19,268 nt of DNA, taken from NCBI GenBank assembly GCA_009787945.1, contig WQSI01000025.1, positions 1-19,268 on the forward strand. Reading direction: 5' to 3'. The notes below the pieces were generated by a model. That model was not told the origin of the DNA, did no database searches, and saw only the letters and a program-made list of their open reading frames with translations. Within the stretch, counting starts at the first letter, position 1, and each line of letters starts with the position of its first letter. This document shows positions 5,546 through 12,991 of the stretch, one piece after another. Source of the DNA: Defluviitaleaceae bacterium (lineage in GTDB: Bacteria; Bacillota; Clostridia; Lachnospirales; WRAX01). Both the position numbers and the translations under genes were made by a program.

Positions 5546-6718
5546 TTAGACGCCTCCCCAGTGGATAGTTAGATGTACAGGATGGTCTGGCATGATAAAG
5601 GTTATGGTGTCACCTGTGATACCAGATATAAGCGGAAGCCCGCTGGGACTTACAGCCCAATGAAGCGGTATAGCCAATGGATTCATGTGAGCTGGAGGCA
5701 CTGAACCAGCCACAACCGTAACAATGTCACCAGGAGCAAAATAACCCATACCAGTGGTGTTAGCACCTTGATAACTTACTGTAACAGAGTGGGTGGCAGT
5801 TACAGGTGGAGGGGTTGCCACTCCGCCGCCGCTACCTCCATCTGGTGGAATTGTTGTGGAAGGCGGTAGGGTAGCGGTAGGATGCCCGCCTTCAGTCACA
5901 TAACCGTCATTATTATTAGCGGAAGCAACTAATTGATTATCAGTTCCCACTGGGATTCCGTTAATGCCTGCAATTGCCATTTCCACAGCGCGGTCAACAC
6001 TTGCCTGAACGGCATTTTCTCTGGTTTCTGCACGCTCTTTCAGGCTGGGAAGAGCCTCCAAAAGCTCTGGAGTAGCAACGCCATTAACGGTTAGATATTC
6101 GGCATTATCAGCAATAGCCTGCAATGTAAACAGGTCTAATTCCTCGATAACTGTTGGGTAAATACGAGTGATGTCGCCGCCAGCATGGCGTGTAACAACC
6201 ACGGTGTAACCAGGGCGCAAAAGACCGCCTTCGATTTCGCCAAGTCCTGACAACATGTGGATAATGCCGTTATCGCCAACACGGGAAGCCGTAAACATTG
6301 TGCCGCGGACAACAAGCCCTGTGTTGCCAATGCGCACTTCTGTGGTTTGTCCTGTCTGTTGCACCCCCACATCGAAAAGGGCAGAACCGCTTTGGACGGT
6401 CAACGCTAAACGGCTGCCAGCAGAGCTAACAACAATTTGGCTTTGCTGGTCCATTTTTAGCAAGGAATCACTGTCCATAGACAGATAAACCTGGGCATCG
6501 CGGCCGGTGCTAAGCACATTACCTTGAGATAAACGCTGACCAGACCTTGGCACAGTAGCCCTTGCACCGCGGGCTAATTCTACATTGCCGCCCTCGATGC
6601 GATGAATGGTGATTATGCGAGCCTCTGCATTAGAAGCGGCTACGGCTATCACAGCAGCGGTAGACAAAACCGCAATTATTAAAAACGCAACAAGTCTGCG
6701 AAAGGTGATTCTTTTCAT
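5546..6718 (-). CDS. Secreted/anchored FecR-domain protein with C-terminal Flg_new/InlB-like domain
   Basis: The 390-residue protein starts with a basic-hydrophobic signal (KRITFRRLVAFLIIAVLSTA, then VAVAASNAEA), so it should be exported. Residues about 40-150 form a FecR domain (VELARGARATV..SGQRLSQGNVLSTG, SLLKMDQQSQIVV, TVQSGSALFDV, VRIGNTGLVVRGTMF). A conserved helical region follows (YPTVIEELDLFTLQAIADNAEYLTV, about 187-245). Next come a P/G/T-rich linker (279-308) and a terminal beta domain (309-388) of the VTVSYQGANTTG ... ITFIMPDHPVHLTIHW type seen in Gram-positive surface repeats. In Gram-negative bacteria FecR relays iron-citrate signals to FecI; neither FecI nor FecA is here. Here FecR is more likely a wall or ligand-binding module serving the cyclase operon. 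It is last in that operon, 36 bp after its paralogue, with GGAGG before the ATG. Confidence 0.85.
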   Translation of the reverse strand: MKRITFRRLVAFLIIAVLSTAAVIAVAASNAEARIITIHRIEGGNVELARGARATVPRSGQRLSQGNVLSTGRDAQVYLSMDSDSLLKMDQQSQIVVSSAGSRLALTVQSGSALFDVGVQQTGQTTEVRIGNTGLVVRGTMFTASRVGDNGIIHMLSGLGEIEGGLLRPGYTVVVTRHAGGDITRIYPTVIEELDLFTLQAIADNAEYLTVNGVATPELLEALPSLKERAETRENAVQASVDRAVEMAIAGINGIPVGTDNQLVASANNNDGYVTEGGHPTATLPPSTTIPPDGGSGGGVATPPPVTATHSVTVSYQGANTTGMGYFAPGDIVTVVAGSVPPAHMNPLAIPLHWAVSPSGLPLISGITGDTITFIMPDHPVHLTIHWGGV

Positions 6719-6754
6719 AAATTACCTCCATAAATGTCTCGGTAGATAATTGCA

Positions 6755-8275
6755 CTAATGGGCAGCAACCCAAACTGGACGCACAAGAACATCTTGATTT
6801 GGCATAGGGAAGTTGATGGGGTTATTTGCAGTATTAAGACCAGGTGAACCACCAGAATAGAAATGCCAGTGACTAAATACATATCCCTCACGGTTGCCCG
6901 CATTCAAAGACACGCTCTGCATTTGATGAGCAGTAGTGGGCGGAACGTGAGTTGCAGTAGCATTCATTGTAATATTAAAAATGGGACCAGCACTACTGCC
7001 GCTTACAGTTATGCTTGCAGGAATTTGAACAAATGGCGGTGGTGGTGGCGGTGGTGTATGAGAGGGGTCGGGAACCCAAACTGGACGCACAATAACATCA
7101 TGGTTTGTTATGGTAACCCAAACAGGGTTGGTGGTTATACCAGGAACAACAGATGTAGGAGAATAGAAATGCCAGTGACTGAATTCATATCCCTCGCGGT
7201 TGCCTGCAGTTAAAAGAACCATCTGCATATCATAAGCAGTAACAGGCGGAACATGATTTATAGTACCATTCATTGTAACTGTAAAGCTGTTACCAAGACC
7301 ACCAGAACCCGTACCGCTTACAAGTAAACTTGCAGGAATTTGCACAAATGGCGGTGGTGGGGGCATTGCGCCTCCGCCAGGAGGTGGAGTTATCGCGCCA
7401 GGAGGTGGAGTTACTATGCCACCAGGAGGTGGAGGCGTAGGGGTTGTACCGCCAGCCACATAACCGCCATCCCAAGCACCGCCGTCTGTTATACTATCTC
7501 CAGTTTGCGGCAAAGGAATACCCGAAACATTTGCTACTGCAATTGCCAAAATCCTATCAACACTTGCCTGGACAGCGTTTTCTCTGGTTTCTGCGCGGTC
7601 TTTAAGTGTTGGCAAAGCCTCTAACAATTCTGGGGTAACAACACCATATACAGTCAAATATTCTGCATTATCTGAAATGGCTTGCAAAGTAAATAGGTCT
7701 AGCTCTTCGATAACGGTTGGATAAATGCGGGCAATATCACCGCCGACTTGCTCGGTTACAACCAAGGTGTATCCTGGATGAATAAGCCCTGTTTCAACCT
7801 CGCCAAGACCTGACAGCATATGTATTACGCTAGAATCGCCAACACGGGAAGCTGTAAACATTGTACCGCGTACAGTAAGCCCTGTGTTACCAATGCGCAC
7901 TTCTGTGGTTTGTCCCGCCTGTTGCGCCCCCACGTTAAACAAAGCAGAGCCGCTTTGTACCGTAAGCGCAAGACGATTTCCAGCCGAACTTACAACAACT
8001 TGGCTTTGCTGGTCCATTTTCAAAATGGAGTTGCTGTCCATGGTCAAATACACGGCAGAATCCCGCCCTGTGGTCAACATATTGCCTTGAGCCAAACGCT
8101 GACCTTCCCTTGGGGTGGCGGCTCTTGCCCCTCTTGTAAGCTCAACATTGTTACCACTAATATTGTGGATACTAATTTGCCTTGCCTCATTTGCCATAAC
8201 TGCGGCGGTTGCGCCAAAAGCTATAACAGCAGCTACAGATAAAGTAGCGATTCTTCTCACAAAATTCTTTTTCAT
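6755..8275 (-). CDS. Secreted FecR-domain protein with two C-terminal repeats and poly-proline linkers
   Basis: The 506-residue protein has a signal peptide with a probable AxA-type cleavage near 28 (AAVMANEA). Residues about 35-250 are closely similar to the neighbouring FecR protein (shared LKMDQQSQ, LTVQSGSALF, RIGNTGL, RGTMFTASRVGD, YPTVIEELDLFTLQAI), so the pair arose by tandem duplication. The C-terminus differs: a proline/glycine linker (278-309), then two repeats of about 90 residues (310-401 and 415-503), each with FVQIPAS, a Thr/Asn-rich middle, AGNREGY.FSHWHF and a final V.VRPVW, separated by another proline run. The repeats resemble InlB/Flg_new surface domains and the linkers suggest spanning of the cell wall. 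GGAGGAGAAGG precedes the ATG. It lies 47 bp after the NHL gene. The ligand is unknown. Confidence 0.85.
   Translation of the reverse strand: MKKNFVRRIATLSVAAVIAFGATAAVMANEARQISIHNISGNNVELTRGARAATPREGQRLAQGNMLTTGRDSAVYLTMDSNSILKMDQQSQVVVSSAGNRLALTVQSGSALFNVGAQQAGQTTEVRIGNTGLTVRGTMFTASRVGDSSVIHMLSGLGEVETGLIHPGYTLVVTEQVGGDIARIYPTVIEELDLFTLQAISDNAEYLTVYGVVTPELLEALPTLKDRAETRENAVQASVDRILAIAVANVSGIPLPQTGDSITDGGAWDGGYVAGGTTPTPPPPGGIVTPPPGAITPPPGGGAMPPPPPFVQIPASLLVSGTGSGGLGNSFTVTMNGTINHVPPVTAYDMQMVLLTAGNREGYEFSHWHFYSPTSVVPGITTNPVWVTITNHDVIVRPVWVPDPSHTPPPPPPPFVQIPASITVSGSSAGPIFNITMNATATHVPPTTAHQMQSVSLNAGNREGYVFSHWHFYSGGSPGLNTANNPINFPMPNQDVLVRPVWVAAH
6767..7348 (-). repeat. Two coding repeats of about 90 codons in the larger FecR gene
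   Basis: Codons 310-401 (7073-7348) and 415-503 (6767-7033) are related at both protein and DNA level; for example, GGAATTTG.ACAAATGGCGG occurs in both copies. Upstream (7376-7437), the proline linker holds three near-identical units built on CCAGGAGGTGGAG at offsets that are multiples of three, so slippage would change linker length without shifting the frame. Confidence 0.75.
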
Positions 8276-8322
8276 CTACCTTCTCCTCCTTTTTTCCTTG
8301 CGAAAGTTACCGAAAACGAATA

Positions 8323-9804
8323 TCACTCCCGCAGGGTTAATCTCCTAATTACATTGTTGCCCGTGTCAGCAATAAACAGGTTGTTGTCCACAATTTCTAC
8401 GCCCATTGGCAGGTGAAGCTCCGCTTCTGTGGGAAGTCCGCCAAGATACCCAGGAAATCCGCTTCCTGCAAGGGTTCTGGTGTAGCCTGTGGCTTTGTCC
8501 ACAACCCTAATGCGGTGGTTAGCAGAATCTGCCACGATTATCGCGTCATCCCAGATTGCGATGCCAACTGGTTGGTTAAACATGGCGTAAGCACCATCGG
8601 CAAAGTCGCCAATAGGCATATCATCCCAACCAGGACCTGCAGGAAAAACCACAGAGCCAGCAATTGTATAAACATCCGTACCGTCAATAACGCGGATAAG
8701 GTTGTTGCCAGTGTCTGCCACATAAATGCGGCCGCCACCACCTACAGCGATGCCCATGGGAGCGTTAAACAGCGCGCGATTTGGGTTGCCTCCCCCATTG
8801 CCAAAACCAGAAACCTCTGGAACGCCAGCAATGGTGCTAACCTGTCCATCTGCGGAAATTTTGCGGATAACATGGTTTAAGGCGTCAGCCACAAAAATAT
8901 TACCAGAGCTGTCCACGTCAATTGCTGCAGGGAAATTAAAGAGTGCGTCAGAAAGTGACCCGTCAGCATGTCCGTAGGTTGCGCCACCTGTAAGGGTAGA
9001 CACCTGGTTGCCGTTTATCACGCGAATAGCATGATTTTCGGCATCTGCAATGAAGATATGACCTTGCACCCCCAAAACTCCATCCATCGGGCGGTTAAAC
9101 AGCGCGGAATTTAGCGCGTGCCCGTTTCGCATGAAGCCGTGAGGGAAGCCAACGTCGTCCGTAGCCAGAATATCTCCAGCATGGCGGCGGGTCAGCCCGT
9201 CACTGCAAATTTTGCGTATTAGATTGTTGAAGGTATCTGCCACAAAAACATTGCCGTCAAGGTCGGAGAAAACAGCATTAGGTAGATTAAACTGCGCCCT
9301 TGCGCCATCACGTGCGCCATGGCTTCCAACGCCTGCAATGGTGATTAGTTGGTTTTCTGGGCTGCTGATAATAACGGTGTTTGTGTGGGGATTATGTCTA
9401 ACGTCAAGCCCTTGTATATCGGTTATAAAGTGCAAAGGTAGAAACACCCTGTCACCAATAACTTGGGCATGAACAGTAAATCTCGTAGCTTCGCCATTTA
9501 TGGTGGCAGTAGGCGAATCGCCCACGCTCATGGAAAAAACATTTCCGCTAATATTAAGAACAGCAGAATAAGACTCGGCAATCCATGTAAAGTCGCCGCT
9601 TAGTAAGGTTGCTATATCTTCGCCAACCAAAAACACATGCCCATCCAAAACCTCGAAAGGAACGTCATAGGCGCGCCCATCCACAATAACCTGAGAAGAG
9701 CTGGTGGTGGCAGACGTGGCAAAGGTGATTCCAGCAACAAAAGCAACAACCATAACAATCCCAAAAAACCTATTAAGTTTCTTTTTGAAAGTCTTATTCT
9801 GCAT
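8323..9804 (-). CDS. Secreted protein with copper-amine-oxidase-N-like domain and six-bladed NHL propeller
   Basis: The 493-residue protein starts with a basic patch and one hydrophobic signal (FFGIVMVVAFVAGITFA). Residues about 35-145 resemble the copper amine oxidase N-terminal-like domain common on Clostridia and Paenibacillus surface proteins (VIVDGRAYDVPFEV, DRVFLPLHFITDIQGL). The rest is an NHL propeller; the signature blade ending occurs six times (VADTFNNLIRKI, IADAENHAIRVI, VADALNHVIRKI, VADTGNNLIRVI, VADSANHRIRVV, IADTGNNVIRRL), which gives exactly six blades. Such propellers are scaffolds for protein, sugar or RNA binding; no catalytic residues are recognised. The ATG at 9804 is chosen over an upstream GTG because AAGGTG covers that GTG and is well spaced to the ATG. 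It starts 22 bp after the cyclase stop, so the two are cotranscribed. Confidence 0.85.
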   Translation of the reverse strand: MQNKTFKKKLNRFFGIVMVVAFVAGITFATSATTSSSQVIVDGRAYDVPFEVLDGHVFLVGEDIATLLSGDFTWIAESYSAVLNISGNVFSMSVGDSPTATINGEATRFTVHAQVIGDRVFLPLHFITDIQGLDVRHNPHTNTVIISSPENQLITIAGVGSHGARDGARAQFNLPNAVFSDLDGNVFVADTFNNLIRKICSDGLTRRHAGDILATDDVGFPHGFMRNGHALNSALFNRPMDGVLGVQGHIFIADAENHAIRVINGNQVSTLTGGATYGHADGSLSDALFNFPAAIDVDSSGNIFVADALNHVIRKISADGQVSTIAGVPEVSGFGNGGGNPNRALFNAPMGIAVGGGGRIYVADTGNNLIRVIDGTDVYTIAGSVVFPAGPGWDDMPIGDFADGAYAMFNQPVGIAIWDDAIIVADSANHRIRVVDKATGYTRTLAGSGFPGYLGGLPTEAELHLPMGVEIVDNNLFIADTGNNVIRRLTLRE

Positions 9805-9826
9805 AGTTATTAACACCTTTCAAGTT

Positions 9827-11641
9827 TTATTTAATACCAGTCAAGGAATAGATTTCCATTTCTTCTGATTTGCCTTTCAAGGGGATTGCCCCCAGAGATT
9901 CGGCAGTCACGCGGTCTTTTATAATGTTAAAAACATCTTCAGACATTAACACTTGCGACTTCTGCGCATTGGATTCTAACCTTGCGGCAGTGTTTACGGC
10001 GTCACCAATAGCGGTATAGTCCTTGCGGAAGCTAGGGCCTAAGTTGCCCACGATTGCTTCGCCGCAGTGCAAGCCAATTCCAAAACCAATTTCAACACCA
10101 TGTTGTTTTAGTATAGATTGGTTAACCGCTTCCGCTTTTTGAACCATATCCCAGGCTGCCTTTGCAGCGGCAAACACATGGTCGTCAAGGGGCACAAAGC
10201 CGTTAAACAAAGCCATGGTAGCGTCGCCAATAAACTTATCAACGCTGCCCCCGTTGTCGAAAACAGCAGAGGATGTTAACTCCAAATACTCGTTTAAAAT
10301 GGACACAATTTTTTCTGGTTCTGCCCTCAGCTTTTCGGTCATGGGGGTAAACCCGCGCACATCCACAAAAAGCACAGCAATGTCCTTTTTCTTACCTACG
10401 GCATCGCTGTCTGCCTCGCCGCTTTGTATAAGCACATCAACAAGCTTTGGGTCAACATATTTCTTAAAAATGTTGCGCATACGGCTTTTTTCCACAGAAC
10501 CCAATACATAGGCATAAATTAGCTGGTATAAAAACACCAATATAAGTGCCAAAAGCGGCGCAAGAATGGGCAAAACATAACCTTGGCTGTATATATGTTG
10601 AGCCAAAAAGAAATATCCAACACCAACAACCAAAAGCCCGAGAGAGATGTAAATTTTGTCAACAAGCTCCATGATAAACATTCCAAGAACCAGCAAAATA
10701 ACTGGAATTAGCACCGCTATCACGGGGGAAGCCGACTGCTTTAATGCGTTTTCCAAAATGGCTTGCACCACATTGGCATGGATTTCCACCCCGTACATAT
10801 TAACGTCATGCTGAATTGAAACTGGGTGGTCGTCCATCATGCCCATGGCATAAGGACCAATAAGCACAATTGCATCAGCAAGACCTGCAGGGTCAAACCA
10901 ATCTTCAAAAATATCCGCAAAGGAGTACATCCAGAAATCCCCTGGGTTGCCTGGTAAACCTGTATACCGTATATATGTTACGGGATTATCCGCAATAAAG
11001 CTCTCATTAATTTCATATCCGTGGTATTCTGCAAAAAGCCTTGCAATTGTCAAGGGGAAGCTATAGTAACGCCGACCTTCAAATTCCTGCCACAGGGGCG
11101 CATGGCGTATGACCGCATCCCTGTCAGCACCAGCGTTAACAAGGCCATAATGTGCGTAAGTTGACAGCTCTCCAAAGGGCAAAACCACATCCAATATAAC
11201 ATTTTGTTGTGTTAGCGCATCCCTGTCGATACCAACCCGCGCGTTTGAGGGCAAAACCACATTGCCGCCTTCACGCACTGCATCAATTAACGCTTGGTCG
11301 TATTCTGGATAGCGTATACTAGGCTCGGCATACAAAACGTCTACAGCGATAACGGTTGGCCTGGCATCTTCATAGCGGTTTAAAATGCTGATTGCTTCTG
11401 CCATCAATTCTCGTGTCCACTGCCCAAAAGGTCCGAAGGTTTCCAGGGCATATTCGTCAATACCAATAACGAATATATCAGGATGCAGAACGCCTGCTTC
11501 TTGAAAAACAAAGTCCTGCACGCGGTATTCCAACGGCCAAAGGGCATCTGCAAACATGAAGAACAAAGCAAGAAGCAAAGTAACCACAACGGTGACATAC
11601 CTCTTAACTATGCGGTTTAATGGGCTTTTTTGTTTGCTCAT
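9827..11641 (-). CDS. CHASE2-domain membrane adenylate cyclase (class III)
   Basis: The 604-residue protein has one N-terminal membrane helix (16-33), an extracellular CHASE2 sensor (about 35-300; DIFVIGIDEYALETFGPFGQW, VIAVDVLYAEPS, AIVLIGPYAMGMMDDHPVS, NMYGVEIHANVVQ), three membrane helices (about 305-380) and a cytoplasmic class III cyclase domain (418-580). Catalytic residues are complete: metal Asp427 (FVDVRGFT) and Asp473 (FIGDATMAL), adenine-selecting Lys469, Thr543 (DYTAIGDAVN), Asn550 and Arg554 (NTAARLE). Lys plus Thr at the selectivity positions indicates ATP as substrate and the class IIIb type. The product is expected to be cAMP. The ATG overlaps the hydrolase stop by 4 bp (ATGA), implying coupled translation. 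The signal sensed by CHASE2 is unknown; nearby FecR and NHL proteins are exported to the same side of the membrane. Confidence 0.93.
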   Translation of the reverse strand: MSKQKSPLNRIVKRYVTVVVTLLLALFFMFADALWPLEYRVQDFVFQEAGVLHPDIFVIGIDEYALETFGPFGQWTRELMAEAISILNRYEDARPTVIAVDVLYAEPSIRYPEYDQALIDAVREGGNVVLPSNARVGIDRDALTQQNVILDVVLPFGELSTYAHYGLVNAGADRDAVIRHAPLWQEFEGRRYYSFPLTIARLFAEYHGYEINESFIADNPVTYIRYTGLPGNPGDFWMYSFADIFEDWFDPAGLADAIVLIGPYAMGMMDDHPVSIQHDVNMYGVEIHANVVQAILENALKQSASPVIAVLIPVILLVLGMFIMELVDKIYISLGLLVVGVGYFFLAQHIYSQGYVLPILAPLLALILVFLYQLIYAYVLGSVEKSRMRNIFKKYVDPKLVDVLIQSGEADSDAVGKKKDIAVLFVDVRGFTPMTEKLRAEPEKIVSILNEYLELTSSAVFDNGGSVDKFIGDATMALFNGFVPLDDHVFAAAKAAWDMVQKAEAVNQSILKQHGVEIGFGIGLHCGEAIVGNLGPSFRKDYTAIGDAVNTAARLESNAQKSQVLMSEDVFNIIKDRVTAESLGAIPLKGKSEEMEIYSLTGIK

Positions 11642-12474
11642 AATTCCAACTCCGAATTATCCCGTGCCAACATGAAATAGGTATCTGGTGCTTTATCAAA
11701 ATGCCTTGTCCATGTGTCTAGCTCATAATCCCTATAACTTTGATTTAAATGGGCAAATATCATGGCGCGTGGCTTGGTTTTCTTTGCAAGCTCCACGCCC
11801 TGCTCCACAGTGGAATGACCCCAGCCAACATGCTTTGGATAATCTTCGCTGGAATATGCAGCGTCAAAGACAATCAAGTCTACATCCGAGCAATATTTAA
11901 GCATATCAGCAGTCATTTTTTCGTTCATCCCTTCAATTTCGCAGTCCAGAAGGTGAACAACAGACTTTTCGCCGTCAGTTATGTGATATGACATGGTTTG
12001 GTCGGGGTGGTTAGCTACAAAAGGCGTAACTGTAAAGTGGTCTATTTGAATTGGTTCACCACATTTAATTTCTACACATTCTGCCCCCGAAATCTTTGCC
12101 ATGTCATGGGGCCAGTATGGCGGCTTAAACACACCAAAAATTTGCTCTTTCAGCGACCTTTCATCCCTTGAAGCCGTGTATAGCACCATGCTGCTTTCTG
12201 GGTCCCACGAATGGGCAAAGTTCCCCAAGGCAATAATATGGTCCAAATGTAAATGGCTGATAAGGATTTTTGGCGGGTTTTCCATGCCCTTAGGATAATT
12301 TGGATAAATTTCTTTCATTTCTTGCTCCCATATCATCAGCCCGCTTCCAGCGTCAAAAATCAAGGTTTTACCTTTAGATTCCACTGTCATGCAAGCTGTG
12401 TTTCCCCCGTAGCGCGAACAATATGTATGGGAAACAGGGATAGAGCCGCGACATCCGTATATTTTAGCTTTCAT
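11638..12474 (-). CDS. Metallo-beta-lactamase-fold hydrolase, candidate cyclic-nucleotide phosphodiesterase
   Basis: The 278-residue cytoplasmic protein starts KIYGCRGSIPV and RYGGNTACM, the pattern of RNase Z/PhnP-like MBL proteins. The metal ligands are visible: HLHLDH (His74, His76, Asp78, His79), His156 (VANHPDQT), Asp177 (HLLDCEI) and His242 (FAHLN), plus Asp204 (FDAAY) and a GWGHST segment. Both metal sites appear intact. Relatives include phosphodiesterases acting on cyclic phosphates, and class II cAMP phosphodiesterases share the fold. Lying between a cyclic-nucleotide-binding protein and a cyclase, it could hydrolyse cAMP and end the signal; this is inference from neighbourhood. AGGAGGGG lies 12-13 nt before the ATG, a slightly long spacing. 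The gene overlaps the cyclase by 4 bp. Confidence 0.85.
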   Translation of the reverse strand: MKAKIYGCRGSIPVSHTYCSRYGGNTACMTVESKGKTLIFDAGSGLMIWEQEMKEIYPNYPKGMENPPKILISHLHLDHIIALGNFAHSWDPESSMVLYTASRDERSLKEQIFGVFKPPYWPHDMAKISGAECVEIKCGEPIQIDHFTVTPFVANHPDQTMSYHITDGEKSVVHLLDCEIEGMNEKMTADMLKYCSDVDLIVFDAAYSSEDYPKHVGWGHSTVEQGVELAKKTKPRAMIFAHLNQSYRDYELDTWTRHFDKAPDTYFMLARDNSELEL

Positions 12475-12504
12475 AAATTAAGAAGCCCCTCCTTACGCGA
12501 TGGC

Positions 12505-12894
12505 CTAATGACCTAAGCCAGACATAATTTTTTTGGTGTCGCTCATTCGCTTGCATAACGCTTTCATAATCGAAACTGAAAGGTCTGGGTGGGACTTTAA
12601 AATAACCAGAACATTATCCGATGTCATTTCAAGGGCTAACACATCTTCTTTTGTGACGATGGTGGCAGAACGAGGCTGCTTTAAAAACAAGGACATTTCA
12701 CCAAAAAACTCCCCAGGATTTAATGATGCCAAAAGCTTTTCGCTTGGCCTGCGGAAGTTTTTGTAAACGGAAACACTGCCCTGCAACAAGATAAACATGC
12801 TGAATGAGTCTTCTTGGTCTTCTTCGATGATAACAGTACCCTTTGGGTACGAGCGGGCAGTGGATAATGCAGTCAATTTTCCTAAATCAATCAT
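12505..12894 (-). CDS. Stand-alone cyclic-nucleotide-binding domain protein
   Basis: The 129-residue protein is a single CNB (CRP-type) beta-roll with flanking helices. It contains the conserved early strands (YPKGTVIIEEDQ, FILLQGSVSVY) and an intact phosphate-binding cassette, FGEMSLFLKQPRSAT at 64-78, with Glu66 for the ribose and Arg75 for the cyclic phosphate. These residues are what cAMP- or cGMP-binding domains need. There is no helix-turn-helix after the domain and no signal or membrane segment, so it cannot act as a DNA-binding CRP on its own; it may bind a partner. GAGGTG lies 6-7 nt before the ATG. It is first in the six-gene operon, and its promoter lies about 45 bp upstream. Confidence 0.9.
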   Translation of the reverse strand: MIDLGKLTALSTARSYPKGTVIIEEDQEDSFSMFILLQGSVSVYKNFRRPSEKLLASLNPGEFFGEMSLFLKQPRSATIVTKEDVLALEMTSDNVLVILKSHPDLSVSIMKALCKRMSDTKKIMSGLGH

Positions 12895-12937
12895 AACAGC
12901 ACCTCATTTTGTAAAATTATAAACTATTCACGTAGCT

Positions 12938-12966
12938 AGTATACCACAAAATACGATAAAAGTAAA
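12938..12966 (-). promoter_or_regulatory. Promoter for the six-gene cyclase operon
   Basis: On the minus strand, TTTACT (12961-12966), 17 bp, TATACT (12938-12943). The start would be near 12931, about 37 nt before the CNB protein ATG. The -35 box is weak (four of six), so an activator or read-through from rho may contribute; no clear terminator follows rho. Confidence 0.65.
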
Positions 12967-12991
12967 GCAAAAAATTTCAAGCACATCTTTT

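Noticed and set aside
7340..7624. Plus-strand frame rich in W and R opposite the proline linker
   Set aside because: It is the reverse reading of proline/glycine codons in the FecR gene; it has no ribosome binding site and low-complexity content.
12926..12951. CRP-like operator over the cyclase operon promoter (TTGTGG ... CGTGAA)
   Set aside because: The half-sites are not inverted repeats of each other and do not fit TGTGA-N6-TCACA, and the CNB protein of this operon lacks a DNA-binding domain.
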